From the NCBI RefSeq assembly GCF_039941195.1, contig NZ_JBDVFA010000039.1, positions 1 through 64,000 of the forward strand: DNA of 64,000 bases, given 5' to 3'. Position numbers and translations under genes: made by a program. Source of the DNA: Aurantibacter_A sp039941195. GTDB lineage: Bacteria > Bacteroidota > Bacteroidia > Flavobacteriales > Flavobacteriaceae. Shown piece after piece: positions 33,368-43,100 of this stretch (its first letter is position 1; every line of letters starts with the position of its first letter). Below the pieces are notes generated by a model. It saw only the letters and a program-made list of their open reading frames with translations, was not told where the DNA came from and made no database searches.

Positions 33368-34216
33368 ATGAACAAAAGAGTCTTACTACCAACAGATTTT
33401 TCTAAAAACGCCCTAAACGCTATCAGATTTACTCTTGAACTATACAAGAATGTACGTTGTGACTTTTATTTTTTAAACGCCTTTCATGCTAAAGGATATT
33501 CTTTAGATAGCTTTTTAGTTCCAGAACCTGGCGAACATTATTATGAAGCAGAAAAATCAACGTCAGAAAAAGAGATGAAACAATTGATAGAAGGGCTTCG
33601 TTTTCAACCAAAAAATAGTAATCATACGTATCACAGCATCTGTTCTTTTAACTCATTACTATTAGCGACAGAAAATATAATAAAAACTAAAGATATTGAC
33701 ATTATTATTATGGGCACAAAAGGTATTACTGATGATTCAAATGCCGTTTTGGGTACCAACTCAATTGGTATTATGGAAAAAATTACACAATGTCCTGTAT
33801 TAGCAATACCCGCCCAATTTAGTTTCTCACCTCCCAAAGAAATTGTATTTCCAACAGATTACAAAACACCATTTAAAAGAGCAAAACTAGGATACATGTT
33901 TGAGATTGCTAAAATTCATAAAACTAGCATTCGCATATTACATATTGAGAAATCTGAATTTCTTACTAAAGATCAAGAAAATAACAAAATGTTGCTCACC
34001 GAAATGCTACAAGATATAGACCATAGTTTTCACACCCTTTCAAAAGTTGGTATAAATGAAGGTGTTGAAGCTTTTATTGAAAGTAGAGGCAGCGATATGA
34101 TTGCTTTTTTAAATAGAAAACATCGATTCTTTAGTAGCATATTATCTAACCCTTTAATTAAAGAACTTGGTTATTACAGTAAGATTCCAATATTGGTATT
34201 AAAAGATAACTCATAA
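33368..34216 (+). CDS. Tandem-domain universal stress protein 6
   Basis: 282 residues. Domain 1 opens MNKRVLLPTDFSKNALNAIRFTLELY with IIMGTKGITDDSNAVLGTNSIG as nucleotide motif. Domain 2 opens KEIVFPTDYKTPFKRAKLGYMFEIA and ends IPILVLKD. It has its own promoter S8. The lipoprotein gene follows after 58 bp and may be read through from here. Confidence 0.93.
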   Translation: MNKRVLLPTDFSKNALNAIRFTLELYKNVRCDFYFLNAFHAKGYSLDSFLVPEPGEHYYEAEKSTSEKEMKQLIEGLRFQPKNSNHTYHSICSFNSLLLATENIIKTKDIDIIIMGTKGITDDSNAVLGTNSIGIMEKITQCPVLAIPAQFSFSPPKEIVFPTDYKTPFKRAKLGYMFEIAKIHKTSIRILHIEKSEFLTKDQENNKMLLTEMLQDIDHSFHTLSKVGINEGVEAFIESRGSDMIAFLNRKHRFFSSILSNPLIKELGYYSKIPILVLKDNS

Positions 34217-34274
34217 TTGAGTTAGTGTAATTCGAGATTTCTAAACATTTTAAAAAAACGTAAAAACACCAATC

Positions 34275-34967
34275 ATGATTAAAAATTTAACCATAATTCT
34301 TCTACTTACTACTTTGTTTTACAGTTGTAGCTCAACTCAATTAGTTAGTAATTGGAAAGATCCTGATACTGTTTTATTTCACGCCTATAAGGTTCTCATT
34401 GTTGGTATGACAGAAAACGAAGATGTACGAGTCGATTTTGAAACTAAACTTCAAAAGGAATTTGAAAAACGTGATATAGAAGCTATGCGAAGCATAGATC
34501 TTTTTGATGTAGAATTCACATCTGCGAAACAATCTGAACAACAACTTACTGAAGTAGAAGAGCAACTATTAGATAAAGATTTTGACGCCATACTTTTTAC
34601 GAAAGTTATCGGTTCTGAAGACAAAAAAACACTACGTTCAAAAATATCTAGAGCAGAAAATTATTTAAATTCTTTTCATGATGATTACATGGATCATCAA
34701 GATATATACTATAAAGAAGACTATTATGAAACCTTCTCCATATTTCAGGTAGAAACTGCTTTATATTGTATATGTGTAGGCAAAGAACGACAAACCATAT
34801 GGAGAGCTGGCATTGAAATAACCGACCCAAAAAACTTTAACAAATCTATTGATGAATACATCAAGTTAGTACTAATGGCTATGGGAGAACAAGATTTAAT
34901 CTTTCATGAAAAAGATAAGAATGATACTTCTTATCATACTAGAAAAATTAACTACAAATCCATCTAG
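34275..34967 (+). CDS. Lipoprotein of unknown function in the stress island
   Basis: 230 residues. Signal with lipobox YSC (MIKNLTIILLLTTLFYSC) and mature start SSTQLVSNWKDPDTVLFHAYKVLIVGMTENEDVR. The mature part looks like an alpha/beta domain (VLIVGM, FDAILFTKVIG, TIWRAGIEI strands) similar in style to DUF4136-type envelope lipoproteins, but I cannot assign it firmly. An acidic/aromatic loop DDYMDHQDIYYKEDYYETF is notable. It lies after usp6 and converges with cardiolipin synthase, so an envelope-stress role is plausible. Confidence 0.75.
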   Translation: MIKNLTIILLLTTLFYSCSSTQLVSNWKDPDTVLFHAYKVLIVGMTENEDVRVDFETKLQKEFEKRDIEAMRSIDLFDVEFTSAKQSEQQLTEVEEQLLDKDFDAILFTKVIGSEDKKTLRSKISRAENYLNSFHDDYMDHQDIYYKEDYYETFSIFQVETALYCICVGKERQTIWRAGIEITDPKNFNKSIDEYIKLVLMAMGEQDLIFHEKDKNDTSYHTRKINYKSI

Positions 34968-35004
34968 CGCTATTCATTGTTAAAAAATTTACTGGAAGTT
35001 AATT

Positions 35005-36414
35005 TTATAAAAGCGGACTAAACACTTTTCCAAAGCCTTCTCTAAGCTTTTCACTAAATGGTCTTTTTAAATGCTCTTCAAAAGAAAGCAACCTACAAAT
35101 ATTGCTATCTTTTAGAAAGTCTTCTTTTAACAACTTTGCAAAATTATCATCGTAAATGATAGCGTTAACCTCATAATTTTGTTCAAAACTACGATCATCT
35201 AGATTTGCCGTACCTATAGTTGCTAATTTATCGTCACTTACGATAATCTTGCTATGTAAAAAACCATCTGGGAAATGATAAATTTTAACACCAGACTTCA
35301 GTAACGCCTCATAATAAGCACGTACACACCATCCTACTAGCTTACTATCTACTTTTTCTGATATCATAAGCCTAACATCTACCCCACTTAGCGCAGCACT
35401 TTGAATGGCTTGTAGTATTGCTGGCCCAGGAATTACATAAGGGTTCGTAATAAAAAGATAATCTTTTGCCTGATTTATTATGGTAAAATAAGCTTGTTCC
35501 AAAACAGGAAAATCATCATCTGGGCCTCCAGAAACAATCTGTACCTTTTTATTAGAAGTATTTGCATTAGACTTTATTTCACTTGGAGGTGAAATGGCTA
35601 TTAATTTTTGGCTCACTAAATACCAATCTGATGCAAATACATCATCTAAATTTCTTGATGCTGGACCTTCAATTCTCAAATGCATATCGTGCCACTTACC
35701 TAGATTAGGATCACCTTTTAAATATTTGTCAGATATATTTATACCTCCTGTAAAAGCAATTTCACCATCAACAACAATTATTTTTCGATGATTTCGGTAA
35801 TTTATAGACCGAATAAAGCGTCCGAATTTAAAAGGCAGAAAAGGATAGACTTCAACTCCAATGGCTAATAGTTTTTTTAAGTACGTTTTTGTTAATGAAA
35901 AACTACCGACACCATCATAAATCATTCTAACTTGAACCCCTTGTTCAATTTTTTCTTGAAATAATTGTAATATTCTATTGGCAAGTTCTCCATCTTCGAA
36001 AATGTAATACTGTAAATGAATTTGACTTTCAGCATTTTTTAAGGCTTCGAATATGGCATCAAACGTATTTTTTCCATTTTTTAGAAATTCAACTTTATTA
36101 TCACTGGTTACAGGAAAATTACAATTCTTGTAAATAAGTTTCATCAATTTGTCATATTCATTTTTCAATACTTCATTCATAAGTACTGAAGAATCTGAAG
36201 TAGTGATAGAAAATCTCTTTTTATGATTTAACAGCTTATTTTTTCGTCTGTTTCTACCCAATAACAGATAAAGCAAAATACCACCAACCGGCAAAGTAAA
36301 TATTGTTAAAAGCCAAGCTAAGGTTTTAGATGGCTTTACACCGTGCAAAAGAATACTTAATACTATGACCAGGGCCGCAAATACATAAAGTGAAAGAAAA
36401 ATAGTTGACCACAC
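35005..36414 (-). CDS. cls: Cardiolipin synthase (phospholipase D superfamily)
   Basis: 469 residues. Two N-terminal membrane helices (FLSLYVFAALVIVLSILL; LAWLLTIFTLPVGGILLYLLLG) precede two HKD motifs: HRKIIVVDGEIAFTGG in the first PLD domain and HSKIIVSDDKLATIGT in the second. The C-terminus has the usual cardiolipin-synthase ending (RPFSEKLREGFGKVFSPLL). It joins two phosphatidylglycerol molecules in the inner membrane. In other bacteria it is raised in stationary phase, which fits the neighbouring Usp island, but no dyad site is seen upstream. Confidence 0.94.
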   Translation of the reverse strand: MWSTIFLSLYVFAALVIVLSILLHGVKPSKTLAWLLTIFTLPVGGILLYLLLGRNRRKNKLLNHKKRFSITTSDSSVLMNEVLKNEYDKLMKLIYKNCNFPVTSDNKVEFLKNGKNTFDAIFEALKNAESQIHLQYYIFEDGELANRILQLFQEKIEQGVQVRMIYDGVGSFSLTKTYLKKLLAIGVEVYPFLPFKFGRFIRSINYRNHRKIIVVDGEIAFTGGINISDKYLKGDPNLGKWHDMHLRIEGPASRNLDDVFASDWYLVSQKLIAISPPSEIKSNANTSNKKVQIVSGGPDDDFPVLEQAYFTIINQAKDYLFITNPYVIPGPAILQAIQSAALSGVDVRLMISEKVDSKLVGWCVRAYYEALLKSGVKIYHFPDGFLHSKIIVSDDKLATIGTANLDDRSFEQNYEVNAIIYDDNFAKLLKEDFLKDSNICRLLSFEEHLKRPFSEKLREGFGKVFSPLL

Positions 36415-36595
36415 AGTAATAGCTTGAAAATTATACCCAGTTTTAATTTAATATAAGTGCTATAATAAAACTACTTAATTCGCCAAAAGTAATAGAAGAA
36501 GTAACAGTAGCACATGATATTGGTCAGATTAATAAATTTCAAAATTTTGTTTAGTAGGTAGTTTATGAAACTAACATATGGGCTTTTACCAATAC
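36415..36595. other. Gap between cardiolipin synthase and the tRNA satellites
   Basis: AT-rich, with no credible gene. It must contain the minus-strand promoter of cardiolipin synthase; no TGAY-N4-RTCA dyad is seen. Confidence 0.4.
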
Positions 36596-36871
36596 TACTC
36601 GAGGTGGCCCCTAAGCATCGGGGGAACCACACTCCAATTAAATCCAACAAAAAAAACCTTTCCAAAAAAGAAAGGTTTTTTTATCCGTACTCGAGGTGGC
36701 CCCGAAGCTTCGGGGGAACCCATACTCCAGTTTTATCCCACAAAAAAACCTTCCCAAAAAAGAAAGGTTTTTTAATCCGTACTCGAAGTAGCCCCGAAGC
36801 TTCGGGGGAATCCAAACTCCAATTATATCCCACAAAAAAACCTTTCCAAAAAAGAAAGGTTTTTTAATCCG
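36596..36871 (-). repeat. Three tandem 92-bp units: tRNA-Leu 3'-end satellite plus terminator
   Basis: Units at 36596-36687, 36688-36779 and 36780-36871 have an exact 92-bp period. The register continues into the tRNA-Leu gene, whose 3' end (36872) falls at the next unit start. Read on the minus strand, each unit has a T-arm/acceptor part like the tRNA (GGAGTATGGGTTC...CCACCTCGAGTA). The 16-bp palindrome CCCCGAAGCTTCGGGG stands where the tRNA has GATTC in its T loop. The unit also holds a hairpin of AAAAAACCTTTC with GAAAGGTTTTTT, a strong intrinsic terminator. The 5' half of the tRNA is absent. Unit 1 has a partly decayed palindrome (CCCCTAAGCATCGGGG). Confidence 0.85.
36835..36865 (-). terminator. 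Terminator of the tRNA-Leu transcript (within unit 3)
   Basis: AAAAAACCTTTC (36835-36846) pairs with GAAAGGTTTTTT (36854-36865), a seven-base A-rich loop between. It lies directly after the tRNA 3' end on the minus strand. Two further copies follow in units 2 and 1, giving three terminators in a row. Confidence 0.85.
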
Positions 36872-36952
36872 TACTCGAGGTGGGAATCGAACCCACACTC
36901 CAAAGGAACTGGATTTTGAATCCAGCGCGTCTACCAATTCCGCCACTCGAGC
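36872..36952 (-). tRNA. tRNA-Leu (anticodon CAA)
   Basis: 81 bases on the minus strand. Acceptor GCTCGAG pairs with CTCGAGT (one G-U), D arm TGGCGGAATTGGTAGACGC, anticodon stem CTGGA/TCCAG with loop TTCAAAA and anticodon CAA, variable region TTCCTTTGGAGT and T arm GTGGGTTCGATTCCCAC. The discriminator is A; CCA is not encoded. Its 3' neighbourhood is the satellite array. Confidence 0.95.
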
Positions 36953-37040
36953 TTGTCTGCATTTCGCAAGACATTTGAAAATAGGACTGCAAAACTATAA
37001 AATAATTTCGTTTGCCACCTAAAATAAGCAACAAATATCC

Positions 37041-37070
37041 TTTTGCAACACAAATAATTGTCTAAATTTG
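37041..37070 (+). promoter_or_regulatory. Housekeeping promoter of prs
   Basis: TTTTG (-33 type) at 37041-37045 and TAAATTTG (-7 type) at 37063-37070, 17 bp apart, 66 bp before the prs ATG. It has no dyad of the stress-island kind and serves as a contrast to S1-S8. Confidence 0.65.
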
Positions 37071-37136
37071 CACCTCCTTAGAAAACAGGGACTTCCGAGT
37101 CTATTGTTAAACCCTATGGAGATTTAGAATTTAGCT

Positions 37137-38078
37137 ATGTCATATCAAGTTCCTGAACCTAAAATTTTCGCCTGTAGCAACAGTCGTGCTTTAGCTGAAA
37201 AAATTGCCACATCGTATGGCATGAGTCTTGGCAATGTAGACATATCAAGATATAGCGATGGTGAATTTCAACCTTCTTTTGAGGAATCTGTTCGCGGTGC
37301 TAGAATATTTTTAATTGGCTCAACTCATCCTAGTTCAGAAAACTTAATGGAAATGTTATTGATGTTAGATGCTGCCAAAAGAGCATCAGCAAGACATATA
37401 ACAGCTGTTATGCCTTATTTTGGATGGGCAAGACAAGATAGAAAGGACAAACCGAGGGTGCCAATTGCCGCTAAGTTAATTGCAAAAATGCTTGAAACGG
37501 CTGGGGCAACACGTATTATTACTATGGACCTACATGCAGATCAAATACAAGGTTTTTTCGAAAAACCTGTGGATCACCTTTTTGGTTCTACCTTGTTCCT
37601 TCCTTATCTTAAAAAATTAGGCTTAGAAGATCTAACCATTGCTTCGCCGGATATGGGAGGATCAAAAAGAGCATATGCCTATTCTAAAGCGCTTGGCAGT
37701 GATGTTGTTATTTGCTATAAACAACGAGCAAAAGCGAATGTAATTTCGCACATGGAGTTGATTGGTAACGTTGAAGGAAAAAATGTAGTTCTTGTTGATG
37801 ACATGGTAGACACTGCCGGTACATTAACAAAAGCAGCCGATTTAATGATGGACAGAGGTGCTATTAGCGTTCGAGCCATTACATCACATGGTTTATTATC
37901 CGGTAATGCTATTGAACGCATAGAAAATTCACAATTAAAGGAATTAATCATTACTGATTCAATTCCTGTTAAAAGAAATAGTGATAAAATAAAGGTTTTG
38001 ACTTGTGCCGACCTATTTGCAGATGTAATGCATAGGGTACATAACAACACCTCTATTTCATCAAAGTTTTTAATGTAG
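37137..38078 (+). CDS. prs: Ribose-phosphate pyrophosphokinase
   Basis: 313 residues, standard class I length. It has the ATP/ribose-phosphate segments FSNSRA-like KIFACSNSRALAEKIA, the catalytic region FGWARQDRKDKPRVPIAAKL, DLHADQIQGFF and the PRPP loop VVLVDDMVDTAGTL. It makes PRPP from ribose 5-phosphate and ATP for nucleotide, His and Trp synthesis. It heads a cluster with rplY and pth that is conserved in Flavobacteria. Confidence 0.98.
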   Translation: MSYQVPEPKIFACSNSRALAEKIATSYGMSLGNVDISRYSDGEFQPSFEESVRGARIFLIGSTHPSSENLMEMLLMLDAAKRASARHITAVMPYFGWARQDRKDKPRVPIAAKLIAKMLETAGATRIITMDLHADQIQGFFEKPVDHLFGSTLFLPYLKKLGLEDLTIASPDMGGSKRAYAYSKALGSDVVICYKQRAKANVISHMELIGNVEGKNVVLVDDMVDTAGTLTKAADLMMDRGAISVRAITSHGLLSGNAIERIENSQLKELIITDSIPVKRNSDKIKVLTCADLFADVMHRVHNNTSISSKFLM

Positions 38079-38104
38079 TAAGTAAGTTTAATTTAATATA
38101 TATA

Positions 38105-38746
38105 ATGAAATCAATTACAATTAAAGGATCAGAAAGAGAAAGCGTGGGCAAAAAGGCAACGAAGGCCCTACGTAATGCTGGAAAGGTTCCTTGCGTAGTT
38201 TACGGAGGGGAAAAACCATTACACTTTTCAGCGGATGAATTAGCATTCAGAAATTTGGTGTACACTCCTAATGCGCATACTGTAAAGGTTGACTTAGGTG
38301 AAGGAAAATTAAGAGCTATTATGCAAGATATTCAGTTTCACCCAGTTACTGATCAAATTATGCATATTGACTTTTATCAATTATTTGATGACAAAGAAGT
38401 AACAATGAACATACCTGTTAAACTTGAAGGAAATTCTCCTGGAGTTCGTAACGGTGGTCGTTTACTTTTTAGAAAAAGAAAATTGGCTATTAAAGCTTTA
38501 CCAGACAAATTACCAGATTTCTTTAATGTTGATTTATCTAAATTAAAAATTGGAGATAATATTACAGTTGAATCACTTTTAAATGATGATTTCACTATTC
38601 TACACCCAGACAATACTGTAGTTGTACAAGTTAAAACTGCTCGTGCCGCTGTTGCTGTTGATGATGAAGATGAAGAAGGTGAAGGAGAAGAAGGTGCAGC
38701 TGCTGAAGGAGCTGAAGCACCAGCTGCTGAAGGTGGAGAAAACTAG
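38105..38746 (+). CDS. rplY: 50S ribosomal protein L25/general stress protein Ctc
   Basis: 213 residues: N-terminal L25 domain (TIKGSERESVGKKATKALRNAGKVPCVVYGGEKPLHF), C-terminal TL5/Ctc beta domain, and an acidic Ala/Glu tail of about 30 residues (DDEDEEGEGEEGAAAEGAEA). L25 of this long form binds 5S rRNA. It lies 26 bp after prs and is followed by a clear terminator. Confidence 0.96.
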   Translation: MKSITIKGSERESVGKKATKALRNAGKVPCVVYGGEKPLHFSADELAFRNLVYTPNAHTVKVDLGEGKLRAIMQDIQFHPVTDQIMHIDFYQLFDDKEVTMNIPVKLEGNSPGVRNGGRLLFRKRKLAIKALPDKLPDFFNVDLSKLKIGDNITVESLLNDDFTILHPDNTVVVQVKTARAAVAVDDEDEEGEGEEGAAAEGAEAPAAEGGEN

Positions 38747-38773
38747 AAACTTAGTTTCTTAGTATTATTATAA

Positions 38774-38807
38774 ACAAAAGCATCTGCCCAAAGGTAGATG
38801 CTTTTGT
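38774..38807 (+). terminator. Intrinsic terminator after rplY
   Basis: ACAAAAGCATCT (38774-38785) pairs with AGATGCTTTTGT (38796-38807), followed by ATTTTT. It separates prs-rplY from pth. Confidence 0.85.
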
Positions 38808-38831
38808 ATTTTTATCCCTTTATACAAAGCT

Positions 38832-39458
38832 ATGTTTTCTTATATAAAATCATTATTTAGTACAAGAAAAATCATTTTAGAAGAAGACCCTATGAAAAAA
38901 TACTTAATCGTAGGCCTAGGAAATATTGGTAGTGAATACACCGAAACACGCCATAACATTGGCTTTAAAATCTTAGACCAACTTGCGGCTACCGAAGAGT
39001 TTACTTTTGCAACTCAAAAATTAGGAGCAATCGGTACATTTAAAATTAAAGGGAGAACCGTAATCTGCTTAAAACCTTCAACCTATATGAATCTTAGCGG
39101 TAAAGCTTTAAAATATTGGGCTGAAAAAGAAAATATCCCACAAGAAAATCTACTAGTTATTACAGATGACCTCAATCTTTCTTTTGGCACCTTAAGATTA
39201 AAAACCAAAGGAAGTGATGGCGGCCACAACGGTCTCAAAGACATTCAGAATGTATTGCAATCAGCAAACTACAATAGATTACGATTTGGTGTTGGTGCCG
39301 AATTTGCTAAAGGGAGACAAGTTGATTATGTTCTTGGAGAATGGAATGAAGAAGAAAAAAGCAAATTAAAAGAACGTTTAGATCGTTCTTGTATGGCGAT
39401 TAAATCTTTTGTCTTGGCTGGAGTAAAAAACACCATGAATGAATACAATGGCACCTAA
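38832..39458 (+). CDS. pth: Peptidyl-tRNA hydrolase
   Basis: 208 residues. The catalytic domain begins at MKKYLIVGLGNIGSEYTETRHNIGF (catalytic His in RHN), with KPSTYMNLSGKAL and SDGGHNGLKDI. A 20-residue N-terminal extension (MFSYIKSLFSTRKII) precedes it, a form common in Flavobacteria; the ATG at 38892 would give the minimal enzyme. It frees peptidyl-tRNA dropped from ribosomes. Confidence 0.95.
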   Translation: MFSYIKSLFSTRKIILEEDPMKKYLIVGLGNIGSEYTETRHNIGFKILDQLAATEEFTFATQKLGAIGTFKIKGRTVICLKPSTYMNLSGKALKYWAEKENIPQENLLVITDDLNLSFGTLRLKTKGSDGGHNGLKDIQNVLQSANYNRLRFGVGAEFAKGRQVDYVLGEWNEEEKSKLKERLDRSCMAIKSFVLAGVKNTMNEYNGT

Positions 39459-39460
39459 AT

Positions 39461-40144
39461 CTAATATATTCGAAAATCAGATATGCCAGAATCAGACGAG
39501 TGACCATCCCCATCTTTCGTTACTATTTTCCAATAATATACGGTATTCGCCTCCACACTTACTTTTTGTTCTGTAACATTAGCATCTACCGTAGATAATA
39601 CAGCAATAGGCGGTGTAACGGTATCAAAATAAATATCATACCCCTCAATATCATTATCCAAATCTGACCCTGCCCAACTTAAAGTTATTTCGTTATTAAT
39701 GTCTTTAAAAAGCGAAACCCCAATTTCAGGAGAAATAATTTCTGCCGCAAAGGGTGGCCGAGATGTTTCAGTACCCGCATTATAAAATTGCCACGTTGCA
39801 CTCGATACTTTTTGAGTTACTTGCGCATTAGATGAAAGAACCACCCAAGAGAAAGCCGCTCCTTTTAACAATGGTAACCGCGCTGATAATGCTCCGGTAC
39901 TAATAGTTTGAGTGGAATTTGCATCAATATTTGTCACGCGTAATTCATATGAATCAGTATTGTTAGCTTTTTGCCATTTAAAATCCACTTCTCGCGTAGT
40001 AGCACTTACATCATTACCTACAGTACATTCCGAATTCTTGTTAGGAAATACCAAAAGTGTGGCTTCTGGCGGATTGGCAGGATCACTTTTTTTGCAACTA
40101 ACTATCACAATAAAGGCCAATAAAATTAGCTTATATATTCTCAT
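39461..40144 (-). CDS. Lipoprotein with fibronectin-like domains
   Basis: 227 residues with lipobox VSC (MRIYKLILLAFIVIVSC) and two immunoglobulin/fibronectin-III-like units: about 45-125 (VDFKWQKANNTDSYELRVTNI) and 135-225 (ISPEIGVSLFKDINNEITLSWAGSDLDNDIEGYDIYFDT...YYWKIVTKDGDGHSS). It is a surface binding protein by fold, ligand unknown. Its ATG overlaps the stop of the upstream metalloprotease gene by 4 bp (ATGA), so the two are made together. Possibly it holds the protease or its substrate at the cell surface. Confidence 0.85.
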   Translation of the reverse strand: MRIYKLILLAFIVIVSCKKSDPANPPEATLLVFPNKNSECTVGNDVSATTREVDFKWQKANNTDSYELRVTNIDANSTQTISTGALSARLPLLKGAAFSWVVLSSNAQVTQKVSSATWQFYNAGTETSRPPFAAEIISPEIGVSLFKDINNEITLSWAGSDLDNDIEGYDIYFDTVTPPIAVLSTVDANVTEQKVSVEANTVYYWKIVTKDGDGHSSDSGISDFRIY

Positions 40145-43100
40145 AGCTTAATCAGTTTAGAAGTTCCATTAACATTCTCCCCTTCAAAACGCACATAATA
40201 TATACCTGACGGCAAATCAATTAATTCGATTTTAACTTCATCAGTTTCTTTTGTGAATACTTTATTTTTCACCTTCCTACCATCTTCAGCAAAAATAACG
40301 ACGTTGATATTTTTACTTGGACCACCCAAATATATTTTCGTGAATTCACTTGCCGGATTCGGATAGACGATTACCGCTGTAGAATTTATAAAAACCTCCT
40401 CGTGAATACCTTGACAAACTAACAATGTAGATACTTTTAAGGTATTCACCCCTTCCTTAAGTTGTAAAGACACTTCCGATTGCTCTGTAGTTATCGAGCT
40501 TCCGTTAAAATCAATTATATATGATTGAGAACCTTGTAAATTTAACACCACACTTTCACCATCAATAGCTGTCTTTGCAGACACACTTAATGGATTAGGC
40601 TCGGTTACCACTACTTCAAAACATTGTTCAACATAATTAATTGTTCCTTCCGTAGCTGTAACACATACGATATAGATACCCGCTGCCAATCCAGTAATCG
40701 AATACGAATCAGTAAAACTTTCCGTAGTATTTACACCTTTTCCAATTGTTGTAACTTCATAGGCCAGAGTCGTATTCGTTTCAATACTTATTTGGCCATC
40801 ATCATTTGATATACAGGATTCACTTTGTGATGTTACTGTAAAATTATCTTTTTCAAAAAGCAATACTGCACATCCACTAGCGTCTACGGTTGCGCCTTCT
40901 TCGGTACCCAGACAAAGGTCATCTCCATCATCAAAGACACCGTCATTATCAGCATCAGGTCTAAATTCTCCTTCTATACAGATGTCTAAGGAAAATGATT
41001 TTAAAACACCACCATCGGATGCGGCAGCATCACTAACTTGAAGTATCCATTCCCCATAAATAGATTCGCCATTAAATGAACTTAGACTTCCTATGGGACG
41101 TACAACTCCTGAAATAGCTGGATCCGCACCACAAGTAAAATCGGCGGCTTCATCATCGAAAGTAGCAGAAATATTATCAGAAGCTCCACAAGTATTCGAT
41201 ATTAAGAAAACTGTAGTTCCAGCTGGTGAAGTTAAACTTACCGATATATCTGATAAAAAAGAATGGTCAATATCTAAATTCACATTAATATCAGACAACG
41301 GCAAATCTTCAAAAAAAGAAATCTTAGATGTAATTGTAGGTGTGCCGATTGCCGATATTTCTTGAGGTAAATCTATAGCAGATTTAGAATCACAATTAAA
41401 TTCAATAGTTGTAAAACTAAACGGTGTACTAAAATTACCCTCACCACAAGTATTAATCGGTTTTACACGCCAGTAATATGTCTCTTCGTGCTCTAAGTTT
41501 AATGGTAAATATGTGCTTTCTTCTTGAATTACAGTTTCTATAATATCTGTGAAAAGCTCATCAGCAGCAATCTCTACTTCGTAAGTACTGTATGAATCGT
41601 CGGCCACCCATTGCAATTCTGAGCTTACCGAAGCATCTACAGCAGCATCTAAAGGAGCGCTCAAAACTACCTCTGTAAATACATTATCATTTATATCTAA
41701 ATCTAATGTTACCTTTTTAGACAAGGTGGCAGAAGTTGCAATCAACACGACTTCATAATTATCCTCAAGAACGTTCTCTGTATTGGCCATTACCACATCT
41801 ATTGTCGAATTTATTGTAGCTGTTGGAGGGGTAAACGTTACCACCAAATTCTCAGGGGCAGCAAAAACACTAAAAGTAACCTCTTCATCAAAGCCTAAAT
41901 ACGTTTCATAATCGAACGAGGTTGTTACCGTGTTTGGCTGACAAACGTCGTATTCTACTTCTGAAAAATGCAATACCATTTCTGATGCAACAATTTCGAA
42001 ATTAGCTGCATTAACTGCTAAGAAAATATTATCATTGGCTTTAACCATTATTCTAGCAGTCGTCGTTGGCGTACCAGGAACAATAAATTTATGTGATCCA
42101 TTATTCGGAATTCCTGTCGCTAAAGTTCTTGGATAGGTTAAACCGCCATCCAAAGACAAAAGGACATCAACAGCCACTGCATTAACTGGTGCTTTATCTG
42201 TATTAGCTACGTCCCAAGTCACCTGCATAACTGATCCCGCTACATGCGATTCAGCTACTTCTTGTGAGGTAACAGCAAAAGGGCCTGCATTATTCACAAC
42301 AGAAACATGAACAAGATCAGCTTCAACCTGACCGCCCCCAATAGCATTATCTCGAACAGTAAGTGCAAAATTCATATCGCGCTCAATATCAGAAACTGTT
42401 TCCCATGCAGAATTTATCGCTGGCATAGTTTGCGTTAAGTTTCCTGAAAGGATACGAGTCAATTTAGGAAAATATCGCACTGAATCTATACTTGGTCTTT
42501 GCGATCTAAAATTTGCGCCACTCGGATTATTCGGCCCAAAAGTGGCTTGTGTTATTATTCCATCATCAATTTGCTCCCAGGTATAGGTTAAAATATCATC
42601 AGTATCAACATCAGAAGCTGACCCAGTAAGCACAAAAGCGGTGGATTTAGGTATTACAAAATTTCCGGTCGGCACTATCGTTGGTGGATTATTAACTAAA
42701 GGTGTAATGGCGGGACAACTTATACTCTCTAAATAATCTGATATTTGAACGATGCTATTATAGTGAAAATAATCATCGCCACTAGAAGCAACATTATCAG
42801 CACCTGAAATACCAGCATAACCCATAATTGTTGTTCCACTACCAGGCTCTGTTTGTACAGGAGTATCCTCATCATCAAAGGACCAGGTATGATTCGCTCC
42901 CAATTGGTGCCCCATTTCATGGGCTACATAATCCAAATCATAGGCATCCCCTACAGGATCAGGGTGTGATGCAAAGGCACTTCCTTTTCTATTATCAATA
43001 CAAACCGTGCCCACAAAACCAGCATTTCCATTCGCTGCATCCTTATGAAACAAATGACCTATATCATAATTAGCTGCACCAATCTCCGTGTTTAATGTGG

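Noticed and set aside
36565..36946. Open frames on both strands across the 92-bp repeats, with repeated peptides such as KKTFPKKKGF
   Set aside because: They are translations of terminator hairpins and tRNA-like sequence. The reading frames follow the 92-bp period and cross the tRNA gene.
36596..36952. CRISPR-like array because of regular repeats
   Set aside because: The period is filled almost wholly by repeated sequence, with no unique spacers and no cas genes; the units are tandem duplications tied to a tRNA.
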